Shown here piece after piece: positions 46,516-56,480 of a DNA stretch of 64,000 bases. The notes below the pieces were generated by a model. The model searched no databases. It was given only the letters and a program-made list of their open reading frames with translations, and had not been told where the DNA came from. The position numbers and the translations under genes are program-made. This DNA is from Taudactylus pleione (lineage: Eukaryota; Chordata; Amphibia; Anura; Myobatrachidae), in contig JAUIMM010000113.1 in the NCBI GenBank assembly GCA_031769625.1, positions 9,420,501-9,484,500 of the forward strand, read 5' to 3'. The stretch's first letter is position 1. Each line of letters opens with the position of its first letter.

Positions 46516-46880
46516 CAGTGAGCTGTGAGCAGGGCAGGAGCAGGGTGACTTTGTGCCATATGCAGGCACTTTCCCTGAACATGATGTCATGACGTTATGC
46601 TGAGGGGACGGGGCCACTGGCACCAGGATATACAGCACTGTCCAGAGCATACTAAGGAGGCTTCAGGCTGCAGGTTGAGGATGCTCCGGGTAGCTGCACA
46701 ACAGCACTACAGGCAACAGGGTGTCATTCCATGCCAAATACAGGTGCCGCGGGGCAGCAGCGGTGCCACCCTCAGTGTTCTGTGCGCTCAGTGATGGAAT
46801 TGCTCCCACACCCCTAGATAAGGCTCACACTGTGAATATAAAAATATCCACCTGGTTATATAGCTTCAATAAAAACTGAA
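46516..46880. other. No recognised feature
   Basis: No terminus, array or conserved frame recognised. Confidence 0.5.
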
Positions 46881-46987
46881 GGAGAGATGTACTAAGCCTT
46901 GGAGTGATAAAATGGAGAGATAAAGTACCATCAAATCAGCTCCTAACTGTCATTTTTCAAACACAGCCTGTAAAGTGACAGTTAGGC
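46881..46987. mobile_element. Left half of a small MITE (53910 family)
   Basis: GATGTACTAAGCCTTGGAG, then CAGCTCCTAACTGTCATTTT and ACAGTTAGG match the left half of the family. It stops abruptly where the Tc1-derived pseudogene begins. Confidence 0.65.
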
Positions 46988-46989
46988 CG

Positions 46990-47520
46990 TTCAGTTGGAG
47001 TTTGGGGATGCTATTTTAGCAAATGGAGTTACGGATTTGGTCAGGATTAATGGTGTCCTCAATACTGAGAAATACAGGCAGGTACTTATCTATCATGCAG
47101 TACCATCAGGTAAGCGTCTGATTGGCTCCATATTCTGCAGCTGAACATCGACCCCAAACATACAGCCAATGTCATTAAGAACTATCTTCAGCATAAAGAA
47201 GAACAAGGAGCCCTGGAAGTGATGATATGGCCCCCACAGAGCCCCGATCATCATCAAGTCTGTCTGGGATTATATGAAGAGACAGAAGGATGTGGGCAAG
47301 CCTACATCCTTCCTTCAAAAACTGTGTGCAAGTGTACCTAGAATTGATGCTGTTTTCAAGGCAAAGCCAAATACTGATGTGATTTAGATTTCTCTTCTGC
47401 TCATCCACTCTGCATTTTGTTAATTGATAAAAATAAACACTTAATACATTAACACTTCTATTTTTTAAAGCATTCTTACTTTGCAGAATTTTTCCACACC
47501 TGCCTAAAACTTTTGCACAG
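46990..47520 (+). pseudogene. Tc1-like transposase, C-terminal half, with right TIR
   Basis: Translated with frame changes, the sequence shows the Tc1 pattern: ITDLVRI-like ANGVTDLVRINGVLN, KYRQVLIYHAVPSGKRLIG, then DPKHTANVIKNYL-type residues, EVM.WPPQSPD and KPTSFLQKLC, ending with a stop after PNTDV. Internal stops and frameshifts abound. It ends CACACCTGCCTAAAACTTTT before TA at 47521-47522, a Tc1-type terminus of a different family from the other two Tc1 copies. The 5' half is missing. Confidence 0.75.
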
Positions 47521-47521
47521 T

Positions 47522-47556
<35 letters not shown>

Positions 47557-47559
<3 letters not shown>

Positions 47560-48162
47560 GACACAGTTAGGTTAGGGGGTCCCTCTCCTGGGTAGAGGAC
47601 TCCTTCCTTACACACACACACAGCAGCAGGGAAGCAGCACACCAGTCTGGATGCAAGTACAAGCTGGTCGGTGCCAGTCTTTATTGTACAATGTCAGAAA
47701 ACATAGAGAAAACATAAATATAAATCCTAGCCCTGTCGGGGCACTAACTTCACAGGTAGTTCCCTCACTACCAGAACCTGGCAGGGCCTAATGCCCTCGC
47801 CAGCAACAAAAGCACAGCACAACACTCACAGTTAGGTATCCAAGTGTCTCTGAGCAAACTCCCTGTCTGCTCTCCCAGGTGAGACAATCAGCCCTAAACA
47901 CACTAGGCTTATATTGGCCACTCTCAGGTGAAAAACTAACAAGCCTGTTACCAGGCTGCGAGAACCAAAACCTGGAGTGGCCGTGGATGGAGCCCTCCCT
48001 CTCCTCTCACCCACAACCCCCAGGTCCCAAACCGGCTTTTCAAAAAGCCGAAACTCAAGCCTGCTACACTGCAGACTTTCTCCTGGGGGTTTAAAACACA
48101 AAATACAGGAATCTGGGACAAATGTACCTGCCACAGACCACTTTACCAGTGATCCTATCACA
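47557..48162 (-). repeat. Gypsy 3' LTR (606 bp)
   Basis: In element orientation it starts TGTGATAGGATCACTGG and ends CTGTGTCACA. By eye it differs from the other LTR at about seven positions (roughly 99% identity), pointing to a recent insertion. Confidence 0.95.
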
Positions 48163-49600
48163 TATCCCCCCCCTTTGTTTCGACCTGTGGGGCGGAACAA
48201 CTGAAGCCTCCAAACAATGAACGCGTGACAACGCGTCAGCATTGGCCAGCTGGCTTCCTGGCCTGTGTTCCACTGAAAATGTAAAAGTTTGTAACGCCAA
48301 GAACCATCTTTTAATTCTCGCATTACTGTCCTTATTTTCAGACATCCACTTCAGAGGGGCATGGTCAGTGATCAATTTGAACTTTCTTCCGACCAAGTAG
48401 TACCTGAGAGCCTCTAACGCCCACTTTATGGCCAACGCCTCCTTCTCCACTGTGGCATAGTTTCTCTCATGTACATTCAACTTTCTGCTAAGATTGAAAA
48501 TAGGGTGTTCCTCACCCTCCTTGTTCGGGGACAGGACCGCTCCTATACCTACTTCTGATGCATCGGTTTGTACTATGAATTCCCTTTCAAAATTAGGAGT
48601 CATCAGGACTGGTTGGGAACACAACGCTACTTTCAACTCCTGAAAAGCTTTCTCTGCCTCAGGACTCCAATCTACCATGACTTTTTGTTTGCCTTTGGTC
48701 AGGTCAGTCAGTGGGACTGCCATGGTGGCAAAGTTGGGTATAAACCTCCTGTAGTACCCCGTAATTCCCAAGAAGGCTCTCACCTGCTTCTTATTCAGAG
48801 GCCGTGGCCAGTTTTGTATGGCATCAACTTTATTGAGCTGAGGCTTTATCAGGCCTCTGCCAATGGTGTATCCCAGATATTTTACTTCCTCCATACCTAG
48901 ACAACACTTTTTTGGGTTGGCTGTCAAACCTGCCTTATAGATGGAGTCCAACACTGCTTGTACCCTGGGTAAGTGAGACTGCCAATCAGGACTATGAACG
49001 ACCACATCATCCAGATAAGCAGCCGCATACCGTCTATGGGGCCTTAGAATCCTGTCCATCATTCATTGGAAGGTAGTAGGTGCCCCATGTAGCCCGAAGG
49101 GCAACATCTTGTACTGAAACAAGCCCTCTGGCGCTGAAAAACTGTCTTTTGTTTGGCGCTCTCGGTTAACGGTACTTGCCAATACCCTTTGGTTAGGTCA
49201 AGAGTGGTTAAATACCTTATAGTCTCTCAATCAGTTCATCCACTCTTGGCATCGGGTAGGCATCGAATTTTGAAACACTGTTCAACTTTCGGAAGTCATT
49301 GCAGAAACGCACACTCCCATCGGGCTTTGGAATCAACACAATGGGACTTGACCATTCACTATGTGATTCTTCAATAACCCCTAACTCTAGCATATTTTTA
49401 ATTTCTTTCGACACCGATTCTCTTTGTGCTTCTGGTAACCTATAGGGCTTTAGATTAACTTTAACCCCTGGGTCAGTGATGATGTCATGTTTAATGACCG
49501 AGGTTTTCCCAGGTACGTCAGAGAACAGCACCCTATTTCTAATCAGAAACTCCTTGACCTCTTGTTGTTGAATTGCCGACAGGGTTTTTGCCACTGTCAC
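48091..49600 (-). pseudogene. Gypsy pol: reverse transcriptase and RNase H (broken)
   Basis: The 5' part (49600-49217) holds the RT N-terminal block (VIEESHSEWSSPIVLIPKPD, FCNDFRKLN, YPMPRVDELIERL). Lesions follow: a small deletion with frameshift near 49217, a one-base loss near 49135 and a TGA at about 49063. The second frame (49062-48091) carries the RT active-site YLDD, then the connection and RNase H domain with QTDASEVGIGAVL, EKEALAIKWALE, LITDHAPLKWM and NADALSR. The frame reads through the polypurine tract and about 24 codons into the 3' LTR before stopping. No integrase follows, unlike most Gypsy elements. Confidence 0.92.
48163..48178 (-). other. Polypurine tract
   Basis: On the minus strand, AAAGGGGGGGGATA directly abuts the 3' LTR, the expected plus-strand primer position for a Gypsy element. 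Confidence 0.85.
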
Positions 49601-49639
49601 TTTGGGAACTAAGGGCCCTGGACTTACTGGAGGGTCTCG

Positions 49640-49706
49640 GACGGCCGACAGTACCGTTCTATCTTTCCAGGGCTTTAACAGATTTATATGGTATATCTGT
49701 TCCGGC
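49640..49706 (-). pseudogene. Integrase C-terminal stub at a deletion junction
   Basis: In the RT reading frame, sequence just upstream of RT reads QIYHINLLKPWKDRTVL, the characteristic tail of Gypsy integrases (HxNxLKPW/Y). On the other side, AREKKAG of the protease-integrase linker is in a different frame. The join at about 49700-49705 therefore removed the zinc-binding, catalytic and most C-terminal parts of integrase. Confidence 0.8.
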
Positions 49707-51428
49707 TTTCTTTTCCCTGGCTTTTACCAAAGTAGGGTCATTCAACTGCTCCACGGCAAAGACCTCTCTTCTGACCTCTAAATCAGGCAGACGATCACCT
49801 GGCCCAACAACACTTCCCACCTCAATGGGAGGCACATCAGTTGGCGGGCCACCGTCACGCTCTGCATTCTCTAGTTTGCCAATCATAGTAGAAAAAGGGA
49901 ATAACTCTGACTCAGAAGAAACTCCCTCCTCCACTACATTGACAACCTTCTCAAATGGATCGGGGTTGTTCACCTCTGGAACAAAACGGCTTTCCCACAA
50001 CTTCCAGAAGTGAGCAAAGTCTCTCCCCAATATTGCATCGTACATCAGACCGTGTACCAAACCTACAGAAACTATAGCAGAACCACATGGTGTCTCGATG
50101 TTCACCTCGGCAGTAACATAATATCGAGTATCCCCATATATGCAGGTCACACCAACAGTTTTCCCCTCACGCCGCAAGGGGTTCACCAGCTCAGCTTTTA
50201 TAAGTGTCACCAAGCTACCAGAGTCTAACAGTGCCTCTACTCGGTTGCCATCTACAGTGAGTACACACATGTGCTTATCAGTCTCAGCCTGCCGCTCAGC
50301 CGTACAGGCTATCTGTGCAAAGAAAGACCCCCTTTGGTAGACATGAGCAGTATCACATTGCATAGGTTCAGTTGTAAGTGCACAATTAGCGGCAATATGG
50401 CCAAAGCCACCACATCGGAAACACTGAGTCATATTAATGTCTAGTTGTTTACGGGGCAAGAACCTTCCCGGCCTGGCAGGCCTGTCTCCAGGTTCTACAC
50501 CCTCAGTCTTAGGTACATTCCACCGCCCAGCACCCTTCTCCCCTGGAACAGTCTTACCAGTGTCTGTGGGAGTTCGCCGGTGCGCCATCGGGGCTCGGTG
50601 GGGCATACTCATCAGCTCCTCAGCTGCCACGTACCTCTCCACCAGCTCGACCAACTGGTCCGCGGACTTAGGGTCTGCATGGCTCACCCACTTGCGCAGA
50701 GTCGCAGGTAATGATCGCAGGTACCGGTCCATCACGACCCTTTCCACGATCTATGGTCCCGTCAGCGTCTCGGGCTGTAGCCATTTTGAGGACAGATGGA
50801 CGAGGTCATGCATCTGTGAACGTGGAGGCTTGTCCATATGGAACTCCCAGCGGTGGACCCGTTGGGCACGAACAAAGGTGGTGACTCCCAAGCGAGTTAG
50901 GATCTCCTGTTTTAGTTTTTTATAGTCCTTGGCATCAACCAGGCATAAGTCAAAATAGGCCTTTTGTGGCTCCCCAGACAAAAAAGGTGCCACCAGACTT
51001 GCCCACTGCTCCTTGGGCCAGCTCTCCCTTTCGGCCGTTCTTTCAAATGCGGTGAGATAGGCCTCCACATCATCGCCCGAAGTCATCTTCTGGAGGAAGT
51101 GACTGGCTCGTACGGAGTGAGTGGTGGTGGGAGGACCAGTACCAATATCTCTGGGCCGGGCGATCAGGTGCTGTACCACCTCTTTTATGGCCTGGCTGTT
51201 TTCCGCTAAGGCCCGGCGGGTTTCCTCGATAGCAACCTGTTGTTGCCCCTGGGCTGTCTCCAAGGCCGACAGTTGCACCCTGGTGGATTCCTGCAGAGCC
51301 CTGGTAGATTCCTGCTGAGCTCTGGTAGATTCCTGCTGAGCTGCTGTAGCTTGGAGCAGGGCTTTAATAATGTCCTCCATTTTGTCCTGGGGTGTAGGTT
51401 GGAAGCTGAACCTTGCCTCTCTGAGCAT
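49659..51428 (-). pseudogene. Gypsy gag-protease frame with one in-frame stop
   Basis: From ATG 51428 the gag part shows a coiled-coil-like run of QQESTRA repeats (about residues 30-55), then a capsid-like region (LTAFERTAERESWPKEQWAS, RAQRVHRWEFHMDKPP). A TAG at 50753-50751 interrupts the frame, which continues in phase: YLRSLPATLRKWV, a CCHC knuckle CFRCGGFGHIAANC, and the protease signature ALLDSGSLVTLI. It ends at 49659 soon after DPTLVKAREKKAG, where it runs out of phase into the integrase remnant. Apart from the TAG, gag-PR looks intact. Confidence 0.9.
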
Positions 51429-51556
51429 GGGCTGACGCCTCCTCTATGGGACTCCAAGGACACAGCGTTATTTCCACACTCACAAATTGGGTGTCTGTCC
51501 CTTTCATTTTTAAACAGAAAGTTTTCCTCTTGCTGCAACTTCAGTGTGTGTGGGTG

Positions 51557-51575
51557 CCCGCATTCTCCACCATAT
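51557..51575 (-). other. Candidate tRNA primer-binding site
   Basis: Immediately inside the 5' LTR on the minus strand: a short ATA spacer, then TGGTGGAGAATGCGGGC. It begins TGG as expected for a CCA-ended tRNA, but I cannot assign the tRNA. Confidence 0.55.
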
Positions 51576-52181
51576 TGTGACACAGTTAGGTTAGGGGGTC
51601 CCTCTCCTGGGTAGAGGACTCCTTCCTTACACACACACACAGCAGCAGGGAAGCAGCACACCAGTCTGGATGCAAGTACAAGCTGGTCGGTGTTAGTCTT
51701 TATTGTACAATGTCAGAAAACATAAAGAAAACATAAATATAAATCCTAGCCCTGTCAGGGCACTAACTTCACAGGTAGTTCCCTCACTACCAGAACCTGG
51801 CAGGGCCTAATGCCCTCGCCAGCAACAAAAGCACAGCACAACACTCACAGTTAGGTATCCAAGTGTCTCTGAGCAAACTCCCTGTCTGCTCTCCCAGGTG
51901 AGACAGTCAGCCCTAAACACACTAGGCTTATATTGGCCACTCTCAGGTGAAAAACTAACAAGCCTGTTACCAGGCTGCGAGAACCAAAACCTGGAGTGGC
52001 CGTGGGTGGAGCCCTCCCTCTCCTCTCACCCACAACCCCCAGGTCCCAAACCGGCTTTTCAAAAAGCCGAAACTCAAGCCTGCTACACTGCAGACTTTCT
52101 CCTGGGGGTTTAAAACACAAAAGACAGGAATCTGGGACAAATGTACCTGCCACAGACCACTTTACCAGTGATCCTATCACA
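51576..52181 (-). repeat. Gypsy 5' LTR (606 bp)
   Basis: Same length and ends as the 3' LTR. The outer side borders the TA microsatellite, which also adjoins Tc1 copy 2. Confidence 0.95.
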
Positions 52182-52208
52182 ATATATATATATATATATA
52201 TATATATA

Positions 52209-53849
52209 CAGTCAGGTGCATAAATATTGGGACATTGACAGAATTTTCATATTTTGGCCTCTATTCACCACCACAATGGCTTTGAAATGAAACAAACAAG
52301 ATTTGCTTCAACTGCAGACTTTCAGATTTAATTTAAGGATAATTACATCCAAATCAGGTGAACGGTGTAGGAATTACAATGGTTTCTATATGTGCCTCCC
52401 ACTTTTTAAGGGGCCAAAAGTAATGGGACAAACTAAACAATCCTAAATCTAACTTTCACTTTTGAATACTTGTTGCAAATCTTTTCCAGGCAATTACAGC
52501 CTGAAGTCTGGAAAGATAAGACATCACCAGACGCTGGGTTTCATCCCTGGTGATGCTCTGCCAGGCCTCTAATGCATATGTCTTCAGTTCCTGCTTGTTC
52601 TTGGGGCATTTTCCCTTCAGTTTTGTCTTCATCAAGTGAAATGCATGCTCAATCGGATTCAGGTCAGGGGATTGACTTGGCCATTGCATAACATTCCACT
52701 TTTTAGCCTTAAAAAACTCTTTGGTTGCTTTTGCAGTATGCTTCGGGTCGTTGTCCATCTGCACTGTGAAGCGCCATCCAAAGAGTTCTGAAGCATTTGA
52801 CTGAATATGAGCATATAATATTGCCCGAAACACTTCAGAATTCATTCTGCTGCTTTTGTCAGCAGTCACATCATCAATAAATACAAGGGAACCAGTTCCA
52901 TTGGCAGCCATAAATGCACACGACATGACACTTCCACCACCATGCTTCACTGATGAGGTGGTATGTTTTGGATCATGAGCAGTTCCTTTCCTCCTCCATA
53001 CTCTTCTCTTCCCATCACTCTGGTACAAGGTGATCTTTGCCTCATCTGTCCATAGAATGTTGTTCCAGAACTGTAATGGCTTTTTTAGATGTTGTTTGGC
53101 AAACTCTAATCTGGTCTTCCTATTTTTGAGGCTCACCAATGATTTACATCTTGTGGTGAACCCTCTATATTCACTCTTGTGAAGTCTTCTCTTGATTGTT
53201 GACTTTGACACATATACACCTACCTCCTGGAGAGTGTTCTTGATTTGGCCAACTGTTGTGAAGCGGTTTTTCTTCACCAGGGAAATAATTCTTCTGTCAT
53301 CCACCACAGTTGTTTTCCGTGGTCTTCCGGGTCTTTTGGTGTTGCTGAGCTCTCCGGTGCGTTCTTTCTTTTTAAGAATGTTTCAAACAGTTGATTTGGC
53401 CACACCTAATGTTTTTGCTATCTCTCTGGTGGGCTTGTTTTGATTTTTCAGCCTAATAATGGCTTGCTTCACTGATAGTGACAGCTCTTTGGATCTCATA
53501 TTGAGAGTCGACAGCAACTGATTCCAAATGCAAATGTCACAGCTAGAATCAACTCCAGACTTTTACCTGCTTAATTGATAATGAAATAACGAGGGAATAG
53601 CCCACACCTGTCCATGAAATAGCTTTTGAGTTGATAGTCCCATTACTTTTGGCCCTTAAAAAGTGGGAGGCACATATAGAAAACGTTGTAATTCCTACAA
53701 CTGATTTGGATGTAATTACCCTCAAATTAAATCTGAGAGTCTGCAGTTAAAGCACATCTTGTTTGTTTCATTTCAAAGCCATTGTGGTGGTGAATAGAGG
53801 CCAAAATATGAAAATTCTGTCAATGTCCCAATATTTATGCACCTGACTG
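52209..53849 (-). mobile_element. Tc1/mariner element, copy 2 (1641 bp)
   Basis: Flanked by TA (52207-52208, 53850-53851). Inverted termini of about 220 bp begin CAGTCAGGTGCATAAATATT. Contains a full-length transposase frame with one stop. It lies between two TA microsatellites, a typical Tc1 target context. Confidence 0.96.
52456..53499 (-). pseudogene. Tc1 transposase, copy 2, single nonsense mutation
   Basis: 347 codons from ATG 53499 to the stop at 52456, the normal Tc1 length. Residues 1-60 form the bipartite paired-like DNA-binding domain (QAIIRLKNQNKPTREIAKTL at 13-31), with the GRPR hinge at 58-61. Codon 39 (53385-53383) is TGA where copy 1 has TGG (Trp). Catalytic residues are Asp152 (LWTDEAK), Asp249 (QMDNDPKHT) and Glu284 (LNPIEHAF), with 34 residues between the last two: a DD34E triad. 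No other frame break is seen. Transposase excises and inserts the element at TA. This copy is inactive as written unless the stop is read through. Confidence 0.95.
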
Positions 53850-53899
<50 letters not shown>

Positions 53900-53909
53900 A
53901 CATTCTAGA

Positions 53910-54086
53910 GGAGGAGAGGTACTAAGCTCTGGAAGGTGATTAATTAGAAACTGATAAACTACCAGCCTCTCAGCTCTTAACTGTCATGTTACAGGCTGTG
54001 TTTGAAAAATGACAGTTAGGAGCTGATTGGTTGGTAGTTCATCATTGTCCAGTATATCACCTTCCAGAGCTTAGTACATCTGCCCC
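53910..54086. mobile_element. PIF/Harbinger-like MITE, 177 bp
   Basis: Ends are GGAGGAGAGGTACTAAGC and GCTTAGTACATCTGCCCC, with AGA on both sides (53907-53909, 54087-54089). The inner CAGCTCTTAACTGTCA and TGACAGTTAGGAGCTG pair nearly completes a hairpin. Relatives lie at 45824 and 46881. Confidence 0.85.
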
Positions 54087-54089
54087 AGA

Positions 54090-56147
54090 GGGTTACAGCC
54101 TGATGTGGCAGGTTGTAAATGGCCCATTTTTAAAATATTTGTGTCCATTTGTAGAGCATTCTGCCTCCTGTCTTCTGGCCTAAAATAGACCTAAAATGGA
54201 CATAGTGTAATGAATTCCCCAGACCAACCTTTACAAGAAACAAAATGCCTGATTGCCTACTCTTCTCATATCGTTACTTTTCAGTAGTGACTGTGAATAC
54301 GCTATCTGCTGCACACAAGCCTATAAATTATGTTTTCCGCATTCATTTATTTAAAATATATTGCAGTTTTCCTATTTCTGCTTCTGGTAAGTGTCATACT
54401 TTCCACAAAAGGATAATGAGCTTCAACCCATTGGTTGCAGAGCTCACATCCTGCTCCACAGCTGCCATTTCAGATGTTTGAATATTGGCTCTTTCCTCTT
54501 TCATAATGTGATCAAAGATATGATTCTATAACCAGAACAGCAATTATGTATCCATTACTACTGTATATATACTTCACTTATTTTAGATGCTAAGTGATCA
54601 CAGGCTTATGTGTAGGGATTAACATTTTCAGATTATTCTTTTTTTCTGCAGATTGTAATGACCATTATATACCATTCTACTACCATCTGGATTTCTAAGA
54701 TGTGATAAATAGGAATTCATGTATTTTCCAAGAAGAGACACTCTGTAGTACACTCATGCCCCCCATAACCCTTATCTAACCACTACATGGTCCCTGATTC
54801 TACCTTATTTGTCAAAGTAATTAAAGGCAAATCATTAATTAATAGTGTACAAAGTATGTATATAAAGCAACCTATGCTGACCAAGATACAGGTCTATGGC
54901 TTTTTGTATACATTGCCAGCCAGTTACTTGGTAACTGTTAAAGGGCTATAGGTGGCATAATGGAGAATGAACAAGCTGTATCTAACATTTGGATAAGTAT
55001 ATGTTGTTGAAGTTTGAGGCATATACACATAGTTGGCCTCATTTATTGTTAAGCTGGGTACACACTTGTCCTATCTGTGGTCAATCCGACCCCTGACCGA
55101 CCAGTTAGTCCAACACTGGACAAGTGTGTACCCTCAGCCAACTGATCCTGTCACCGGATCCTGGTCGCCTGGTCGGGTCTCCTGTTATTTAAACATGCTT
55201 AGAACTGACCAGTGATCATGTGACCAATAAGTGTGTAGGCTGCTGACTGTAGCTAGTAACCATTCTCTGGTCAGCTCAGCACACCATCAGCAGCAGCTGT
55301 CAGCCGGTCACATGCCAGCATCACCAAAACTGGTGGCATGGCAGTGGGGCCAGGTCTGGAGGAATCCTGGCACCGCCCACCGATGTCCCGGGATCCGGCG
55401 GAGGCTCCGGGCACAGCAGAAGGCAGTCCCCATCAGCCATTACTGCAGAGTTCGGCAGCATGCACTATGTTGGTGTATCCCATTTAAAAAAATGGCATTG
55501 CGAGCTGTGATCGGCTCGCTTGCGTGCCATTTTTAAATTTCAAGATGTCATGCATCATTGCCTCACCCCCTTGCGCTGACTAATATTAACCAACGCAAGG
55601 GAGCGAATGGCAGTCCCACAATGGAGAAGGAGCAGACAAGAGAAGATACTGTAAGTTCTGGAGGTTGGCAAAAGAGCTTACCGGCCTTTCCCCCCAGGCA
55701 GGGCTGGCCCTACCATTATGCCGGGTACACGGCTGGTAAGGGCGCCAAACTGTAGAGGGTGCTGACATGCTGCTGCCTGGCGACTCAGATAGTGGCAGGG
55801 TGAGTCACTCACTTGGCCCCCCTGGCTGTCCCACTGACTTCTCTACTCAGAGGAGGTTTGGCATTGCTCGGACCCCGGAGGCATGTACTGGGAGGTGGAG
55901 CCACCTGGAGGACGCCCCAGCCCACAGCCCGGCACAACACAAGCAGAACAGGCGGGGGGGTGATTACTCAGGGCCATTTATTAGGCAGACAATGCTGCCA
56001 CTGGCCCTGACAAGCTGCTGTCCGCCAATTGCCGCCCCGGGGCAGTCTCTTTAAGCCAAGGGGTTGGTGCTAAGGAAGTGACGGCCGTGCCTGGGGGAGA
56101 ACATCCAGGATCACTGAAGGGGGAAGGAAGAGCACATGCAGGTTCAC
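54090..56147. other. Mostly unrecognised; two MITE fragments
   Basis: At 55051, AGCTGGGTACACACTTG is the left terminus of the 25556 MITE family, with GTGTGTACCC near 55123 as a possible partner. At about 55697, CAGGGCTGGCCCTACC resembles a hAT terminus, with a possible partner CACTGGCCCTG near 55998 but no matching flanks. No gene recognised. Confidence 0.45.
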
Positions 56148-56480
56148 ATTATTATTATTATTATTATTATTATTATCCTTTATTTATATGGCGCCACAAA
56201 GGTTCCGCAGCGCCTTACACAGTACATAAATGAGCACACAAGAAAAACAGTTAATAGTAATACAAAACAATGCAGGACAAGGACAAGGTTATAAACTCAG
56301 CTGCAAAACACAAGCAGCAGGACATGAGCAACCAGGTGGTAGGTGCCATTGTAGGGAGTTAGGAGTAAATTATACTATAAGTAGGGGGAGGAGAAGCACG
56401 TGAGGATGAGGGCCCTGCTCGTGAGAGCTTACATTCTAAAGGGGAAGGGCAGACAGACAGGGGTGACACAGAGGGGTAGA
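56148..56480. repeat. ATT microsatellite and interspersed repeat
   Basis: A (TTA)n run at 56148-56176 leads into TTTATATGGCGCCACAAAGG, TTCCGCAGCGCCTTACAC and, further on, GAGGGCCCTGCTCGTGAGAG. A diverged copy lies at 61055-61200 (TTATATGCCACCAACATATT). It is a dispersed retroelement-like family; I cannot name the class. Confidence 0.6.

Larger units (their letters stand above)
47557..52181 (-). mobile_element. Ty3/Gypsy LTR retrotransposon, integrase-deleted
   Basis: Two 606-bp LTRs (47557-48162, 51576-52181) flank 3413 bp of interior read on the minus strand. Order: primer-site region, gag with zinc knuckle, protease, a stub of integrase C-terminus, reverse transcriptase, RNase H, polypurine tract. 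RNase H ends at the 3' LTR and the integrase stub precedes RT, so the parent had the uncommon order PR-INT-RT-RH (as in Gmr1-type Gypsy elements). Nearly all integrase is missing. Several RT lesions are present. The insertion lies in a TA repeat, so the target duplication (ATAT) is ambiguous. Confidence 0.93.

Noticed and set aside
51206..51661. 151-residue minus-strand frame spanning the 5' LTR and gag start
   Set aside because: It overlaps gag in another phase and begins within the LTR; no domain, so gag in the 51428 frame is preferred.
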